Positions 18,662-27,969 of a DNA stretch of 64,000 nucleotides are shown here, piece by piece. The notes under the pieces are model-generated. The model was given only the letters and a program-made list of their open reading frames with translations. It was not told the origin of the DNA and ran no database searches. This DNA is from Lacinutrix sp. MedPE-SW (GTDB lineage: Bacteria > Bacteroidota > Bacteroidia > Flavobacteriales > Flavobacteriaceae): contig NZ_MPCX01000005.1 in the NCBI RefSeq assembly GCF_001874145.1, positions 62,001 to 126,000 on the forward strand. Reading direction: 5' to 3'. The position numbers and the translations under genes are program-made. The number at the start of each line of letters is the position of its first letter. Positions within the stretch are counted from its first letter, which is position 1.

Positions 18662-19744
18662 CTATTGTAATAAACTAAGGTGATTATCTACCATTAAATC
18701 AATAGAAAAATAATGTGATATCATAGGTCTAGTGTTTTCTTGTATTGTTTTTTTGCCTGTAATAACAGATTGTAAAAGTACACTTAATGTTTGTATATCT
18801 TCGGCTTCAAATATATATCCATTTTTACCATGAGTGATAACTTCTTCATTACCACCAACTGGTGTTGTTATTACGGGAACATTTGCGGCTAAGCTTTCTA
18901 AAATAGATAAACTAAAACACTCCATATGTGTGGGTTGTAATAAGTAATCGTAATCTTGGTAGCTAGTATTTAAGCTTGAACTACTGCCCTTAAAATGAAA
19001 TACTGTATTTAATTTATACTTATTGACGAGACCTAATAATTCTGTTTTATAAGGTCCTTCTCCAAAAACATCAATTTTTAAATCTTTAATTAAAGGTAGT
19101 GGCAATGTACTAACAGCTACTATTAAATCTTGTATTCCTTTAGAAAAGCGCAAATGAGAGACCACTAAAAATCGAGGATTTTGTTTTACTCTTTCGCTAG
19201 TTTTAGGTACAATATCTTGGATTAAAACACCATTATAAATAGTCTTTGTTTTAGGCTTTAAAAAGCGTCCAAAATCGTTTATTATAGCATTACTTGTATA
19301 ATCCGAAACACCAATAAACTCATCTATATGCTTCCCATATAAACGGCCTTTTATTTTCTTTTTTATTTGCTTTAGCAATGGATAACCGCCTAAAGGTCTT
19401 GGATTGTGATCCACTGCTATAATTTTTGTGTTTAATAAGTGTTTTACCTCAGCATAAAATGAAGTACACAACTCTACAAAATGCGTAATAACATGTGTAT
19501 AATTAGTAGGTGTTGTTTTTATATAATTTATAAATGTAGCTTCTATAGACTGGTCTTTGTCTGCTATTATTTTAAACGCATCATACTGCCCATAGCTTAC
19601 TGTATTAGGAAAAAACCAATCTATAATAATTTGCTCGGTTTTACATTTGTTATTAAATGCCCAGAAAAAATAATCCATACCACCAATACGGTTTTCCAAT
19701 AATTGATAGTTACAAACTATTGCTATGTGCTGTTTTACGACCAT
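18662..19744 (-). CDS. Glycosyltransferase family 4
   Basis: 360 aa GT-B enzyme. The donor half shows FLVVSHLRFSKGIQDLIVAV, then HMECFSLSILESLAANVPVITTPVGG with the E-x7-E motif. The N-terminal half (CNYQLLENRIGGMDYFFWAF) has a GG loop, and VDHNPRPLGGYP lies near the inter-domain cleft. It starts 10 bases inside the preceding gene (19735-21129), indicating translational coupling. Donor and acceptor unknown. Confidence 0.88.
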   Translation of the reverse strand: MVVKQHIAIVCNYQLLENRIGGMDYFFWAFNNKCKTEQIIIDWFFPNTVSYGQYDAFKIIADKDQSIEATFINYIKTTPTNYTHVITHFVELCTSFYAEVKHLLNTKIIAVDHNPRPLGGYPLLKQIKKKIKGRLYGKHIDEFIGVSDYTSNAIINDFGRFLKPKTKTIYNGVLIQDIVPKTSERVKQNPRFLVVSHLRFSKGIQDLIVAVSTLPLPLIKDLKIDVFGEGPYKTELLGLVNKYKLNTVFHFKGSSSSLNTSYQDYDYLLQPTHMECFSLSILESLAANVPVITTPVGGNEEVITHGKNGYIFEAEDIQTLSVLLQSVITGKKTIQENTRPMISHYFSIDLMVDNHLSLLQ

Positions 19745-21129
19745 TTCATTAATGTTTTTGCCATACGATTACTTGTACCTTTAAGCGTTTTGCTTATTTC
19801 TAACTTAATCAATGCTTCTCTGTTTTCTTTTCTTAGTTCTGGTTGTTCTAAAGCTTCAGTTAAATAGGCATGTAATTCTGTTTCATCTTTTGCAATAGCT
19901 ACGGCTTTACTATCTATAACGTACTCTAAATGCACATAATTTAAAAATAACTGATCGTTGTATAAATCATTTGTTTCATTCCCAAAAACCGTATAAATTA
20001 CAGGTTTATTAAACAACATAAAATCTAATCCCATTGTAGAACACATGTTTATATTTAGACTGGAAAACTCTAAAATAGACCGTAAGTCTATAACATCTTC
20101 AATTGATGGGATGCGCTGTGACCAAGACTCAACATGATTGTTTCTGGCTAGTTTCCATTTTGGAATATTCCATTTTATCTCTGGGAATTTTTCTTTTAAT
20201 GGTTCAAATCTTAAACCATCTTCTGCTGGTGACGTTCTAACTAATAGTTGCAAGTTTAACTTAGGATTATTGTTTATATACTGCATTACTGAAGCAATAT
20301 GTACTGCATCATTTGCGCCAATTCCAGCATCTGCACAACTATAACAAATCACTTTTTTAGAAGCATCTAAATTAAATTTCTGAAAGAAATTAGACTTTTG
20401 GGTTTTGTATTGTTCCATCACATAAGGCTCAAACTGTGGCGTACCAATAACTTTTACATTTTCGGGTATCGTATTTGGATAAAAGTGGATTAACTCTTTT
20501 TTCATTAAATCACTCCAAACTAAATAGCTGTTAAAACTTCCCATCATTCTTCCTTTAGAAGCCAAATTATCCCAGCTAAAAATAAACGATGTTGTATGTA
20601 TTTTTAAAACATTAGCACAATATAAAAATGGTGCCAAGTATGGTGGTCTTTGGTGAGTAAAGAATAGTAAATCTGGTTTACTTTCTTTTAAAATGCTTAA
20701 ATAACGCTGTGTTATGGTATTATTTTTAAAAGAGTTAAACTGAAGTTTTTCATATTTATTTATTGCTTTTTCTGTATGATATATTCCTGCAATTTTATAG
20801 GCGATTTTAGTAAGTATACCACGTTTTGTATTCTTTTTTGGATAGCCACGTTTTAAATTGTTATTAATGCCATAATAATTTTTATGAAGCGTCATGTGCG
20901 CAACTTCTTTAAGTTTTCTATAAAACCATGTTATTCTACTTTCGGTAAAAATTTCTAATTCTTTTACCTCTATATTTTCTGGAAGTGTTATTTCTTTATA
21001 ATTTTCTTGTGGCAAACCAGAATATATAACAACTTGGTTATACGCCTTAGAGATTTCAGTTAAAAATTCGCTTAACACAAAGTTTCTAAAACCAACGCCA
21101 TCTGTAATAACAATTCCTATTTTTTTCAT
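19735..21129 (-). CDS. GT-B-fold transferase of unknown specificity, next to neuA
   Basis: 464 aa. I do not recognise a named family with certainty. The layout is that of a GT-B/CDP-glycerol- or capsule-transferase-like protein: IGIVITDGVGFRNFVLSEFL at the N-terminus, FSWDNLASKGRM midway, then VKVIGTPQFEPYVMEQY, ICYSCADAGIGANDA, LVRTSPAEDG and, in the donor region, SSLNINMCSTMGLDFMLFNKPVIYT. It directly follows neuA (three-base gap), which makes it a candidate for the enzyme that transfers the CMP-activated nonulosonate; that is inference from position only. I use the ATG at 21129; the frame also opens at TTG 21132. Confidence 0.65.
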   Translation of the reverse strand: MKKIGIVITDGVGFRNFVLSEFLTEISKAYNQVVIYSGLPQENYKEITLPENIEVKELEIFTESRITWFYRKLKEVAHMTLHKNYYGINNNLKRGYPKKNTKRGILTKIAYKIAGIYHTEKAINKYEKLQFNSFKNNTITQRYLSILKESKPDLLFFTHQRPPYLAPFLYCANVLKIHTTSFIFSWDNLASKGRMMGSFNSYLVWSDLMKKELIHFYPNTIPENVKVIGTPQFEPYVMEQYKTQKSNFFQKFNLDASKKVICYSCADAGIGANDAVHIASVMQYINNNPKLNLQLLVRTSPAEDGLRFEPLKEKFPEIKWNIPKWKLARNNHVESWSQRIPSIEDVIDLRSILEFSSLNINMCSTMGLDFMLFNKPVIYTVFGNETNDLYNDQLFLNYVHLEYVIDSKAVAIAKDETELHAYLTEALEQPELRKENREALIKLEISKTLKGTSNRMAKTLMKWS

Positions 21130-21132
21130 CAA

Positions 21133-21831
21133 TTATAAAAACTTGGTTTTACAAATAGCTTCGGCTTTTTCCCAATCTTCAAGAGTATCAATATTTACAT
21201 GGGTTTCTTTACTGGAAAGTACATAAGATATTGAATTTCCAAATAAAGAATTATCTTTTATAATAGTATCTGTTTTTGTTAAATAAATACTGCCATCGCG
21301 ATGGTATGCTTTTGGTAAATCTTGCCTCCTGCTTATAATAGTTTTTTCACCGGTAGCAATATTTAACTCATTATTTTTATTAGCCTTGAATGTCCAATGC
21401 GGATTAAATTCGTGTGGCACTTCCAAGACAGAAATTAAAGAGTCGGTTTTTGCTTCTACAAAAGTTTCAATTGCTTTTTCTAAAAAAGCAACAGTTCTAA
21501 ACGGACTGGTAACTTGCAACAAACAAATAGCATCAAACGTTTCGCCTTTTGTTTTATAAAACTCTAATGCATGTTGAATTACTCCTAAAGTTGGCGACTT
21601 ATCTTTGGAAAGATTTGAAGGTCTTTTAAATGGAATGTTTATTCCTAATGACTTGGCAACGTTTATAATTGCGTCATCTTCTGTACTTAAAATTACTTTT
21701 GAAAGTAATGTACTTTTTGAAGCGACTTCCCAAGTGTATTGAAGTAATGGTTTTCCTGCTAACATTTTAATGTTTTTACCTGGAATACCTTTTGATCCAC
21801 CACGAGCTGGTATGATGCCAAGAATTTTCAT
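21133..21831 (-). CDS. neuA: Acylneuraminate (nonulosonate) cytidylyltransferase
   Basis: 232 aa. Activates a nonulosonic acid with CTP to give the CMP-sugar. The nucleotide-binding signature IIPARGGSKGIPGKNIKMLA (about 5-24) is complete, followed by GKPLLQYT, LSTEDDAI, FKRP and LLQVTSPFRT; the later part has RRQDLPKAYHRDGSIYLT with the conserved NeuA arginine and DG pair. Length matches single-domain NeuA. The actual sugar (Neu5Ac, legionaminic or another) is not readable. It lies one base after neuC. Confidence 0.92.
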   Translation of the reverse strand: MKILGIIPARGGSKGIPGKNIKMLAGKPLLQYTWEVASKSTLLSKVILSTEDDAIINVAKSLGINIPFKRPSNLSKDKSPTLGVIQHALEFYKTKGETFDAICLLQVTSPFRTVAFLEKAIETFVEAKTDSLISVLEVPHEFNPHWTFKANKNNELNIATGEKTIISRRQDLPKAYHRDGSIYLTKTDTIIKDNSLFGNSISYVLSSKETHVNIDTLEDWEKAEAICKTKFL

Positions 21832-21832
21832 T

Positions 21833-22990
21833 TTAATACGTAATGGTTTTATGAAACTCTAAAGTTACACTTGCCAATGTTTTGGCTATTTTTTCACCTG
21901 CATTTCCATCTCCATAAATAGATTCTGATGTAATGTTAGTATTAGAAATACGTTCTTGAATGGCTGCTTTTATTTTATTTCTATTGTAAGCAACATCTGT
22001 TACATTATTGCCACGTTTTCTTCGGTTTTGTCGTGTTCCAATATTTACAACTGGTACACCTAAATAAGAACATTCTCTAATGCCTACACTAGAGTTACCA
22101 ATTAAACATTGACTATTTACTAATAATTTTAAAAAATCATTTGGTTCCATATTCTTAAAAAAATGAATATTTTTTGGCTGATTTATTTCTCGAAAACTTC
22201 TAATACCACTTGATGTACCATCTGATCCTGCATCTACATTTGGCCAAAACCAAAAGGTTGGTATATTTAATTCATTTACCACTTCTAATGTTTTTGTAAC
22301 GTCTTCTCTTGCAGACCGATATTCTGTTGTTACTGGATGTTGCATGACAACTATGTAACCATCTTTCCAATTAATAAGCTCACCAACACCACCATATTTT
22401 TCAAACGGATCGAAATCTAATGTTGGATTGTTTTTAATTTGCTGTGCCAAATCTATTGACGGACAACCAGTATTAAAAACAGTTTCTGGTCGTTCTCCCA
22501 TTTTTACGACACGATCGTAGGCATCTTGCGAAGCTACTAGATGAATATCTGCTAGTTTAGTATTGGCATGTCTTACTTTTTCATCAATATTACCAGTTAC
22601 TTCGCCACCTTGAATATGAATTAATGGTATGTTTTGATAAGAAGCTGCAATAGACGTTGCAATGGTTTCAAAACGATCTGCAATAGTGACTACCGCATCT
22701 GGTTGTAGTTTATAAAACACGTTAGACAATTCCATAACGCCTAAACCAGTGGTTTTTGCCATTGCTGTTGGGTTTTCGCCTTCTAAAACCATGAATACTT
22801 TCTCGGCAATTTCAAACCCATCGTTTACTATAAAATCTACTGCATTGCCGTATCTTCCTAATAAAGCAGAACCAGCAATAACCAATTGCAACTCTAATTC
22901 TGGATGATTTTTTATTGCTGTTAGTGCTGTTTTTATACGACTATACGAAGGTCTAGCTGTTACAACTACGCAAATTTTTCTTTTAGCCAT
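21833..22990 (-). CDS. neuC: UDP-N-acetylglucosamine 2-epimerase (hydrolysing)
   Basis: 385 aa. Converts UDP-GlcNAc, or a UDP-diacetamido relative, into free ManNAc-type sugar, the precursor condensed by NeuB. Visible: VVVTARPSYSRIKTAL at the N-terminus, VTIADRFETIATSIAA, IPLIHIQGGEVTGNIDEKVRH (substrate loop), GCPSIDLA and, in the second domain, LIGNSSVGIRECSYLGVPVVNIGTRQ. These are the NeuC/WecB hallmarks; the GGEVTGNIDE loop favours the hydrolysing NeuC/LegG type. It overlaps the preceding methyltransferase stop by one base (TAATG). Confidence 0.93.
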   Translation of the reverse strand: MAKRKICVVVTARPSYSRIKTALTAIKNHPELELQLVIAGSALLGRYGNAVDFIVNDGFEIAEKVFMVLEGENPTAMAKTTGLGVMELSNVFYKLQPDAVVTIADRFETIATSIAASYQNIPLIHIQGGEVTGNIDEKVRHANTKLADIHLVASQDAYDRVVKMGERPETVFNTGCPSIDLAQQIKNNPTLDFDPFEKYGGVGELINWKDGYIVVMQHPVTTEYRSAREDVTKTLEVVNELNIPTFWFWPNVDAGSDGTSSGIRSFREINQPKNIHFFKNMEPNDFLKLLVNSQCLIGNSSVGIRECSYLGVPVVNIGTRQNRRKRGNNVTDVAYNRNKIKAAIQERISNTNITSESIYGDGNAGEKIAKTLASVTLEFHKTITY

Positions 22991-23631
22991 TAAACTTTCT
23001 TTTTTAGTATTCTTACTTTATATTTTAAATTGGTTAGCACTTTGTGTTTTAACCAATATAGGTATTGTTTCGTATTAGGTTTTATAAAGATAACCTTTAC
23101 GCCACCTTGATAATCTTTTACATCAAAAAAACCATCTGCAGGATTCTTTTTCAAGGTCACAATATGGACATTTATACAGTTTGGAAACATTTTAACCATA
23201 GTTGCTTCTTGGTCTGACCTATCGCCTTCTATAACAATTATAGAATCTTCTTTTAAATAGTATTTTACTACATTTAGCGTATCGTCTTTGCCATCTATAA
23301 TCACGACATCAAATTTTTCGGTTTTCGGTATGGCTTCTATATTAGCATGGATTTCTAAATGATTATAACTGTCTTTTAGGTTTGTTTTTAAACTGTTAAG
23401 GCAAAAATCGTTATTCTCTGTTCCTACATATTTTAAATTAGGATTAAACTCGTAAACGGCACTAAAAATTGTACCTATTCCTAAACCTACTTCCAATACA
23501 GATTCACATTTGTTGTTTTTTATGCACTCTAAAATACGATAAATTGAATGCTCTTTGGCTATATGTTGGCTGCCTTCGTATTTTGAATATTCTATATACT
23601 TTCGCTTGGCTATTTTGCTAATACTACTCAT
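22990..23631 (-). CDS. Class I SAM-dependent methyltransferase-like protein
   Basis: 213 aa with a Rossmann methyltransferase core: SVLEVGLGIGTIFSAVYEF (motif I), YVGTENNDFCLNSLK (acidic residue after strand 2), and FDVVIIDGKDDTLNVV (post-strand-4 Asp), resembling O-methyltransferase/class 24 proteins. It lies between neuB and neuC, an unusual insertion in that trio, which suggests modification of the nonulosonate or of its neighbour; this is inference from position. Substrate unknown. Confidence 0.78.
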   Translation of the reverse strand: MSSISKIAKRKYIEYSKYEGSQHIAKEHSIYRILECIKNNKCESVLEVGLGIGTIFSAVYEFNPNLKYVGTENNDFCLNSLKTNLKDSYNHLEIHANIEAIPKTEKFDVVIIDGKDDTLNVVKYYLKEDSIIVIEGDRSDQEATMVKMFPNCINVHIVTLKKNPADGFFDVKDYQGGVKVIFIKPNTKQYLYWLKHKVLTNLKYKVRILKKKV

Positions 23632-23639
23632 TAAATATA

Positions 23640-24638
23640 TTATTTCAAATCTTTATTATTTAAAAAACCCCATTGTTGTAATGGCTGTTTTAGTGTTTTG
23701 CCAATAACACTTTCGTAATCACTAGCATCTATTCCTAAACCTTTTGGTTTTTTAGCTTCTAAATCTTGGAATGTTATAACGTGTCCTTCTGGACAATCTT
23801 TATTTACTGAAAGGGATTTTTCAAAAATATGCTTTAATTCAGTGAACTGTTCGTTTTTATTTTTATCTATTGGATTATTTTGTGCTGTATTAATATTTTT
23901 AACCGCTTTAACCAATTGTGAAGTTTCTTCCATTGTTAAAGACGATTTGGCGTCTGGGCCAAACATGTCTTTATTAAATACTACATGAAACTCTAACAAT
24001 TCTGCGCCTAAAGCTGTTGCTGCAATACTAGCTTCTATAGATGATGAATGGTCTGAAAAACCAATTGGTACTTGATAACGTTGCTTAAATTCTGTGATAA
24101 CATTTAAACCATATTGCTCAGGTTTTGTAGGATAAGATGTTGTGCATTGCAAAATGGAATAGTCTACATTTCTATTATCTAAGAATTTCACAGTAGCATC
24201 TAGCTCTTCAAAAGAACTCATACCAGAAGATATAATTACCGGCTTTCCTGTTTGTGCTATTTTCTCTAGCAGTAAAAAATTATTCACCTCACCAGAACCG
24301 ACTTTATAGCGCTTTACGCCTACTTTTTCTAGTAAATCTACTGCTGCGTTGCTAAAAGGTGAACTCATAAATTCTAAACCAACATCGTCACAATGCGCTT
24401 TTAGTTCTTGCCATTGCTCTAGCGTAAATTCCATACGCTTCCAATACTCTAAACGCGTTTTATCTTGTTTAGAGAATTTAACACGAAAAGGTTCATGAAT
24501 ACTACTTTCTGCTTCGGCAATATGTGTTTGAAACTTTATGGCATTTACTCCTGTTTTAGCCACAGCATCAATATAAGAATGCGCCATACCTAAACTACCG
24601 TCGTGTGCTTGTGCTATTTCTGCTATAATGAATGTCAT
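23640..24638 (-). CDS. neuB: N-acetylneuraminate (nonulosonate) synthase
   Basis: 332 aa. Condenses phosphoenolpyruvate with a ManNAc-type sugar to form a C9 nonulosonic acid. It has an N-terminal NeuB TIM barrel (FIIAEIAQAHDGSLGMAHSY, KFQTH, EFMSSPFS, YKVGSGEVNN, ISSGMSS, QCTTSYPT, IGFSDHS, FHVVF near 225) and a C-terminal antifreeze-like SAF domain (about 272-332, KSLSVNKDCPEG, KGLGIDASDYESVIGK). The domain set and length are normal, so the enzyme is probably active. No dehydratase or aminotransferase for legionaminic or pseudaminic acid is in the window, which favours a Neu5Ac-like product unless those genes lie elsewhere. Confidence 0.94.
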   Translation of the reverse strand: MTFIIAEIAQAHDGSLGMAHSYIDAVAKTGVNAIKFQTHIAEAESSIHEPFRVKFSKQDKTRLEYWKRMEFTLEQWQELKAHCDDVGLEFMSSPFSNAAVDLLEKVGVKRYKVGSGEVNNFLLLEKIAQTGKPVIISSGMSSFEELDATVKFLDNRNVDYSILQCTTSYPTKPEQYGLNVITEFKQRYQVPIGFSDHSSSIEASIAATALGAELLEFHVVFNKDMFGPDAKSSLTMEETSQLVKAVKNINTAQNNPIDKNKNEQFTELKHIFEKSLSVNKDCPEGHVITFQDLEAKKPKGLGIDASDYESVIGKTLKQPLQQWGFLNNKDLK

Positions 24639-25292
24639 TTATTTCTTTATTTTTTTTGCAACTAAACCATAGCTCATTCCTATTGATTTTTCATCTTTTT
24701 TCTCTAAGAACCATTCTATTTTCTTTTTAAAAAAATCCTTATAATTTTCTGGTTTCCTATTTTGATATTGTGTATCTACAATTGCATACTCTAACACTTC
24801 AAATCCAGCTGTTTTTAAAAAATCTTTTACAATATGTTCCCATGGAGTAAATACGTGATATTCTTTTAAATGTTTTTCTTGAAATGCATAAAGCGAACCT
24901 TTTAGAATTAAATTAATTATATTCTTACTGCTTCTTGGATTTGGTGTTGACAAAATTAAATAGCCATCACTTTCTATATGATTACTAATATTTTGTAATG
25001 CTAATAATGGATTTGGCAAATGCTCTAGCACTTCGAGTAAGATAATTATTCCTGGCTTAGATATATTATCTGGTGCTGGATTATTTAAATCCCATAAAAT
25101 TGAATAATCCATTTTCTTATAAAAATCAAAAGGTTGCCATATTCCATTAATTTCTTCAATATGCTGTTTCATATTGCCATAACCTGCTCCTATATCACTT
25201 ACAACATTATTTGGTGCTTTAGTAAAGTACTTATTTAACATAGTTATACCAAAAACAGATCTGTTATTATAAATTTCAATTTGATTTTTCAT
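24639..25292 (-). CDS. Class I SAM-dependent methyltransferase
   Basis: 217 aa of the Methyltransf_11/UbiE-like type: VVSDIGAGYGNMKQH (motif I), PGIIILLEVLEHLPNPLLAL (the LEHL motif) and DGYLILSTPNPRS (post motif). It abuts neuB without any spacer. It may methylate a sugar of the glycan; the target is unknown. Confidence 0.85.
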   Translation of the reverse strand: MKNQIEIYNNRSVFGITMLNKYFTKAPNNVVSDIGAGYGNMKQHIEEINGIWQPFDFYKKMDYSILWDLNNPAPDNISKPGIIILLEVLEHLPNPLLALQNISNHIESDGYLILSTPNPRSSKNIINLILKGSLYAFQEKHLKEYHVFTPWEHIVKDFLKTAGFEVLEYAIVDTQYQNRKPENYKDFFKKKIEWFLEKKDEKSIGMSYGLVAKKIKK

Positions 25293-25306
25293 CTATTTTA
25301 GGTTTA

Positions 25307-26197
25307 TTATGATTTCCAATATATCTTGGTTTCATCCAATTTCTTGTAATTATTTAGCTCTTTAAATTTTAACCTACTACCAATAAAGCATTTAGGCATA
25401 TGTATTATCAAATCTAAAATAGCTAATAGTATTGCTTTTAAAGCTTTAAAATCGCCTTTAAACACTTTTAATTTCAATTGCATCCACATTGTATATATAA
25501 ATTTTTTTGGTATTAAAAGTAAGGGATAATACATGAAATACAAATACCAGCCAGACCTTAAAGAGCGTCTTAACCTAGTGGTATAATCTTGATTCATTTT
25601 TCTAGACTTCACATCAACGCGATGATGGATAAAAAACGCTGGGACATACCATACTTCCCATTTATTTTTAAACAATTGATAACTTGCAAACTCCTCTTCG
25701 CCATAAAACACAAACCAATCTGGGTAATTTGGTATACTTCGCCACGCATCCATACGCCAAACATGACCGCAACCTACAAAACCTTTTACTCTTGTATTAT
25801 CCGAGGTATCTGTAAGGTTATTAGGTAATTGTTTTCCCCAAAAAATCCTACCTGCTATTACTGCACATTGACTATTGTTCAAGAAAAAGTTCTCAATAAT
25901 TTCTAAGGGATTATTAGTAACAATATGAGCATCATCATCTAAAGTTATAGCATAATCTGCTGTGGTTAAATTTAACAAACGGTTTCTACTAAAAATTAAG
26001 CCTTTACTCTTTTCATTTTTTAAAAGTGTTATACCTTTATAACGGTCCTCAATATAAGTATAAGTACCATCGTTAGAACCGTCATCACAAATTATACATT
26101 CTACATCTTTAAGTTCTAATAAATAAGCAATTTCATTTAAAGTAATTTTTAAATCTTCTAGTCTGTTTTTTGTAGTGATTAGTATGGAAAATTTCAT
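25307..26197 (-). CDS. Glycosyltransferase family 2
   Basis: 296 aa GT-A enzyme: FSILITTKNRLEDLKITL at the start, ECIICDDGSNDGT, the metal site DYAITLDDDAHIVT and the later FVFYGEEEFASYQLF; GFVGCGHVWRMDAW is the typical position before the catalytic base. The C-terminal 60 residues are basic and partly hydrophobic, suggesting membrane association. Rhamnosyl- or galactofuranosyl-type activity is possible but not demonstrable here. Confidence 0.88.
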   Translation of the reverse strand: MKFSILITTKNRLEDLKITLNEIAYLLELKDVECIICDDGSNDGTYTYIEDRYKGITLLKNEKSKGLIFSRNRLLNLTTADYAITLDDDAHIVTNNPLEIIENFFLNNSQCAVIAGRIFWGKQLPNNLTDTSDNTRVKGFVGCGHVWRMDAWRSIPNYPDWFVFYGEEEFASYQLFKNKWEVWYVPAFFIHHRVDVKSRKMNQDYTTRLRRSLRSGWYLYFMYYPLLLIPKKFIYTMWMQLKLKVFKGDFKALKAILLAILDLIIHMPKCFIGSRLKFKELNNYKKLDETKIYWKS

Positions 26198-26207
26198 GAA
26201 TTAAAAT

Positions 26208-27455
26208 CTATATCTTTTCAATTATTGATTTTAAATATTCAATACTCAAATAAGATTCTAAATCTTTACGGTTTAAACTCTCATCTTTGTTTATACTCCA
26301 ATTTAAATACATTTTTTCTATTAATTCAACCATCTTTTTAGTATTATTAACCTCAGTAATAAAAGAATAACCACTTCCTAAAAGTCTTCTAACCTCACTT
26401 TTTTGTGGACTAATGGCTAAAATAGGTTTATTAGCATAAACACAATGTGGAAATTTACCTGGTAAAAAAGGACTGATTTCTGAATTTGATTCTAAAATAA
26501 TATTTACCGAGACGTTATGCTGTAATGTATTAACTATTTTAAAAGGGATACTTTCTAAATGTAATTTTAATTGCGGTAATAATTTTGATTCTTTTTCGAG
26601 CGTTTTTTTATGATAACTTGCTGGACCAATTAACAACAATCTAGAGTCTTGTTTCGCTTTTGGGTTTGCTTTTAAAAATTTTTTATAGGCATTTATTAAT
26701 GAAAGTGGTGGTCGTTGCTTCATTAAATTTCCTGCATGCAGTAAAGTGAATGTATCTTCATCTAAAAGTGAATTAAACTCACCTAAATCTTGTAAAATAT
26801 CTATTTTTAATTGCTGATGCGGTATTATCAACCCTGTGTCTAAGAACTTAGGAAAAAATTGTCCCATCCATTCTTTTAACAGTTGACTTGGAAACGCTGA
26901 GTATTTGGCAGATTCTGAAACTGTCCTAAAAAACTCCTCTTTTTGTTTATATCCAGCCTCAACCCAATTATACGGTTTAGGATAATAATGAAACGGATAA
27001 GGATCATGCACGTAAGCCAACCACTTATTATATAGTTTTGGTAAACTTAACATGGCATGATGCGGCCTAAAACTAGCGCCTTGACTTAAAGTTATTATTA
27101 AATCGTGATTATTATAGTGTTTATTTATAGTCTTTGTAATGCTTTTAGAATCGTTATAAAAGGTAAACGAATGACCAAATATGCGCTCTAAGTTTGTAGA
27201 AATATTAATTTTTGTAATCCTTTGAAATACACGCTGTGCACGACTTAAAAAATAATATAGACTACTTTTATTTTCTTTAATATTAATACAGTTTATATGA
27301 GGTAGTAGAATATTTTTTCGTGTATAATGTAATACTGTTACAGTATAATTACATAAAAGTAAAGCGTTAATTAATGCTACATTGGCTTTTGCACCACTTG
27401 TTGCATTGACATCTATAGATTCTGCTATAACTAATATGTTGTTTTTAATATTCAT
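26208..27455 (-). CDS. GT4-like (GT-B) glycosyltransferase
   Basis: 415 aa from ATG 27455. The in-frame ATG at 27482 lies inside the end of the preceding acyltransferase frame and is less likely; the stop of that frame is four bases upstream of 27455. It shows VIAESIDVNATSGAKANVALI (GT-B N-terminal loop), HDPYPFHYYPKPYN, TLLHAGNLMKQRPPLSLI (second Rossmann start) and FPHCVYANKPILAISPQKSEVRRLL in the donor region, but no strict E-x7-E motif. So it is a GT-B protein with a divergent donor site; the sugar is unknown. Confidence 0.78.
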   Translation of the reverse strand: MNIKNNILVIAESIDVNATSGAKANVALINALLLCNYTVTVLHYTRKNILLPHINCINIKENKSSLYYFLSRAQRVFQRITKINISTNLERIFGHSFTFYNDSKSITKTINKHYNNHDLIITLSQGASFRPHHAMLSLPKLYNKWLAYVHDPYPFHYYPKPYNWVEAGYKQKEEFFRTVSESAKYSAFPSQLLKEWMGQFFPKFLDTGLIIPHQQLKIDILQDLGEFNSLLDEDTFTLLHAGNLMKQRPPLSLINAYKKFLKANPKAKQDSRLLLIGPASYHKKTLEKESKLLPQLKLHLESIPFKIVNTLQHNVSVNIILESNSEISPFLPGKFPHCVYANKPILAISPQKSEVRRLLGSGYSFITEVNNTKKMVELIEKMYLNWSINKDESLNRKDLESYLSIEYLKSIIEKI

Positions 27456-27459
27456 ACAC

Positions 27460-27964
27460 TTACCAATTGGCTCTCCAATCAATATTATTTTTTACAATTT
27501 TCGTAGGATTTCCTGCAATAATATTATTATTAGTTTTAAAACTATTAGTTACAACACTTCCTAATCCTACTATATTTATTGAACATTTTTTACGCCTGGT
27601 GCAAACTTACAAGATGTACCTATATAATTATTATCACCAATTTCTATATCTAAATTCTTACCTGTTTTTTATGTATTGAACCATGCGTCCAAAATTCAGA
27701 ATTTTTTCCTGCAATCCATGAATCATTTCCAATAGTTATGTTATTCCAAACATCGAAATAGTGATTATTTATAACTCTGGAATTATTTCCATTAGCTATT
27801 TTTACATTGTCACCAATGATTACCTTTTTACAATTAATATAGGCTTTACCAATTGTAACATTTTCACCTATTTTATAACCAAAAATGTTTTTTAAAATTA
27901 CTATCTTCAAGAATGAAAATGGTAAATATTTTAATAGTTTTAAAAGTATAATATTTAATTTCAT
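27460..27964 (-). pseudogene. Left-handed beta-helix acyltransferase (WcaF-like), broken by two frameshifts
   Basis: The open frame from ATG 27964 covers 104 codons and stops at 27650 after SIHKKQVRI. The missing remainder is present in the other two frames: KNLDIEIGDNNYIGTSCKFA follows in one, then SINIVGLGSVVTNSF and AGNPTKIVKNNIDWRANW in the other, ending at 27460. The two shifts fall in A6 runs on the coding strand (T6 at 27665-27670 and at 27586-27591); one extra A in each would restore a single product of about 168 aa. That product is a hexapeptide-repeat O-acetyltransferase with the terminal GNPxK motif, which would acetylate a glycan sugar. Either the gene is decaying, or the two tracts were miscalled in the assembly, or slippage rescues it. 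Confidence 0.85.
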
Positions 27965-27969
27965 ATTTT

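Noticed and set aside
27460-27670. Separate small genes in the frames after the 104-codon acyltransferase
   Set aside because: The pieces have no start codons of their own and join into one acyltransferase when two single-base shifts are corrected.
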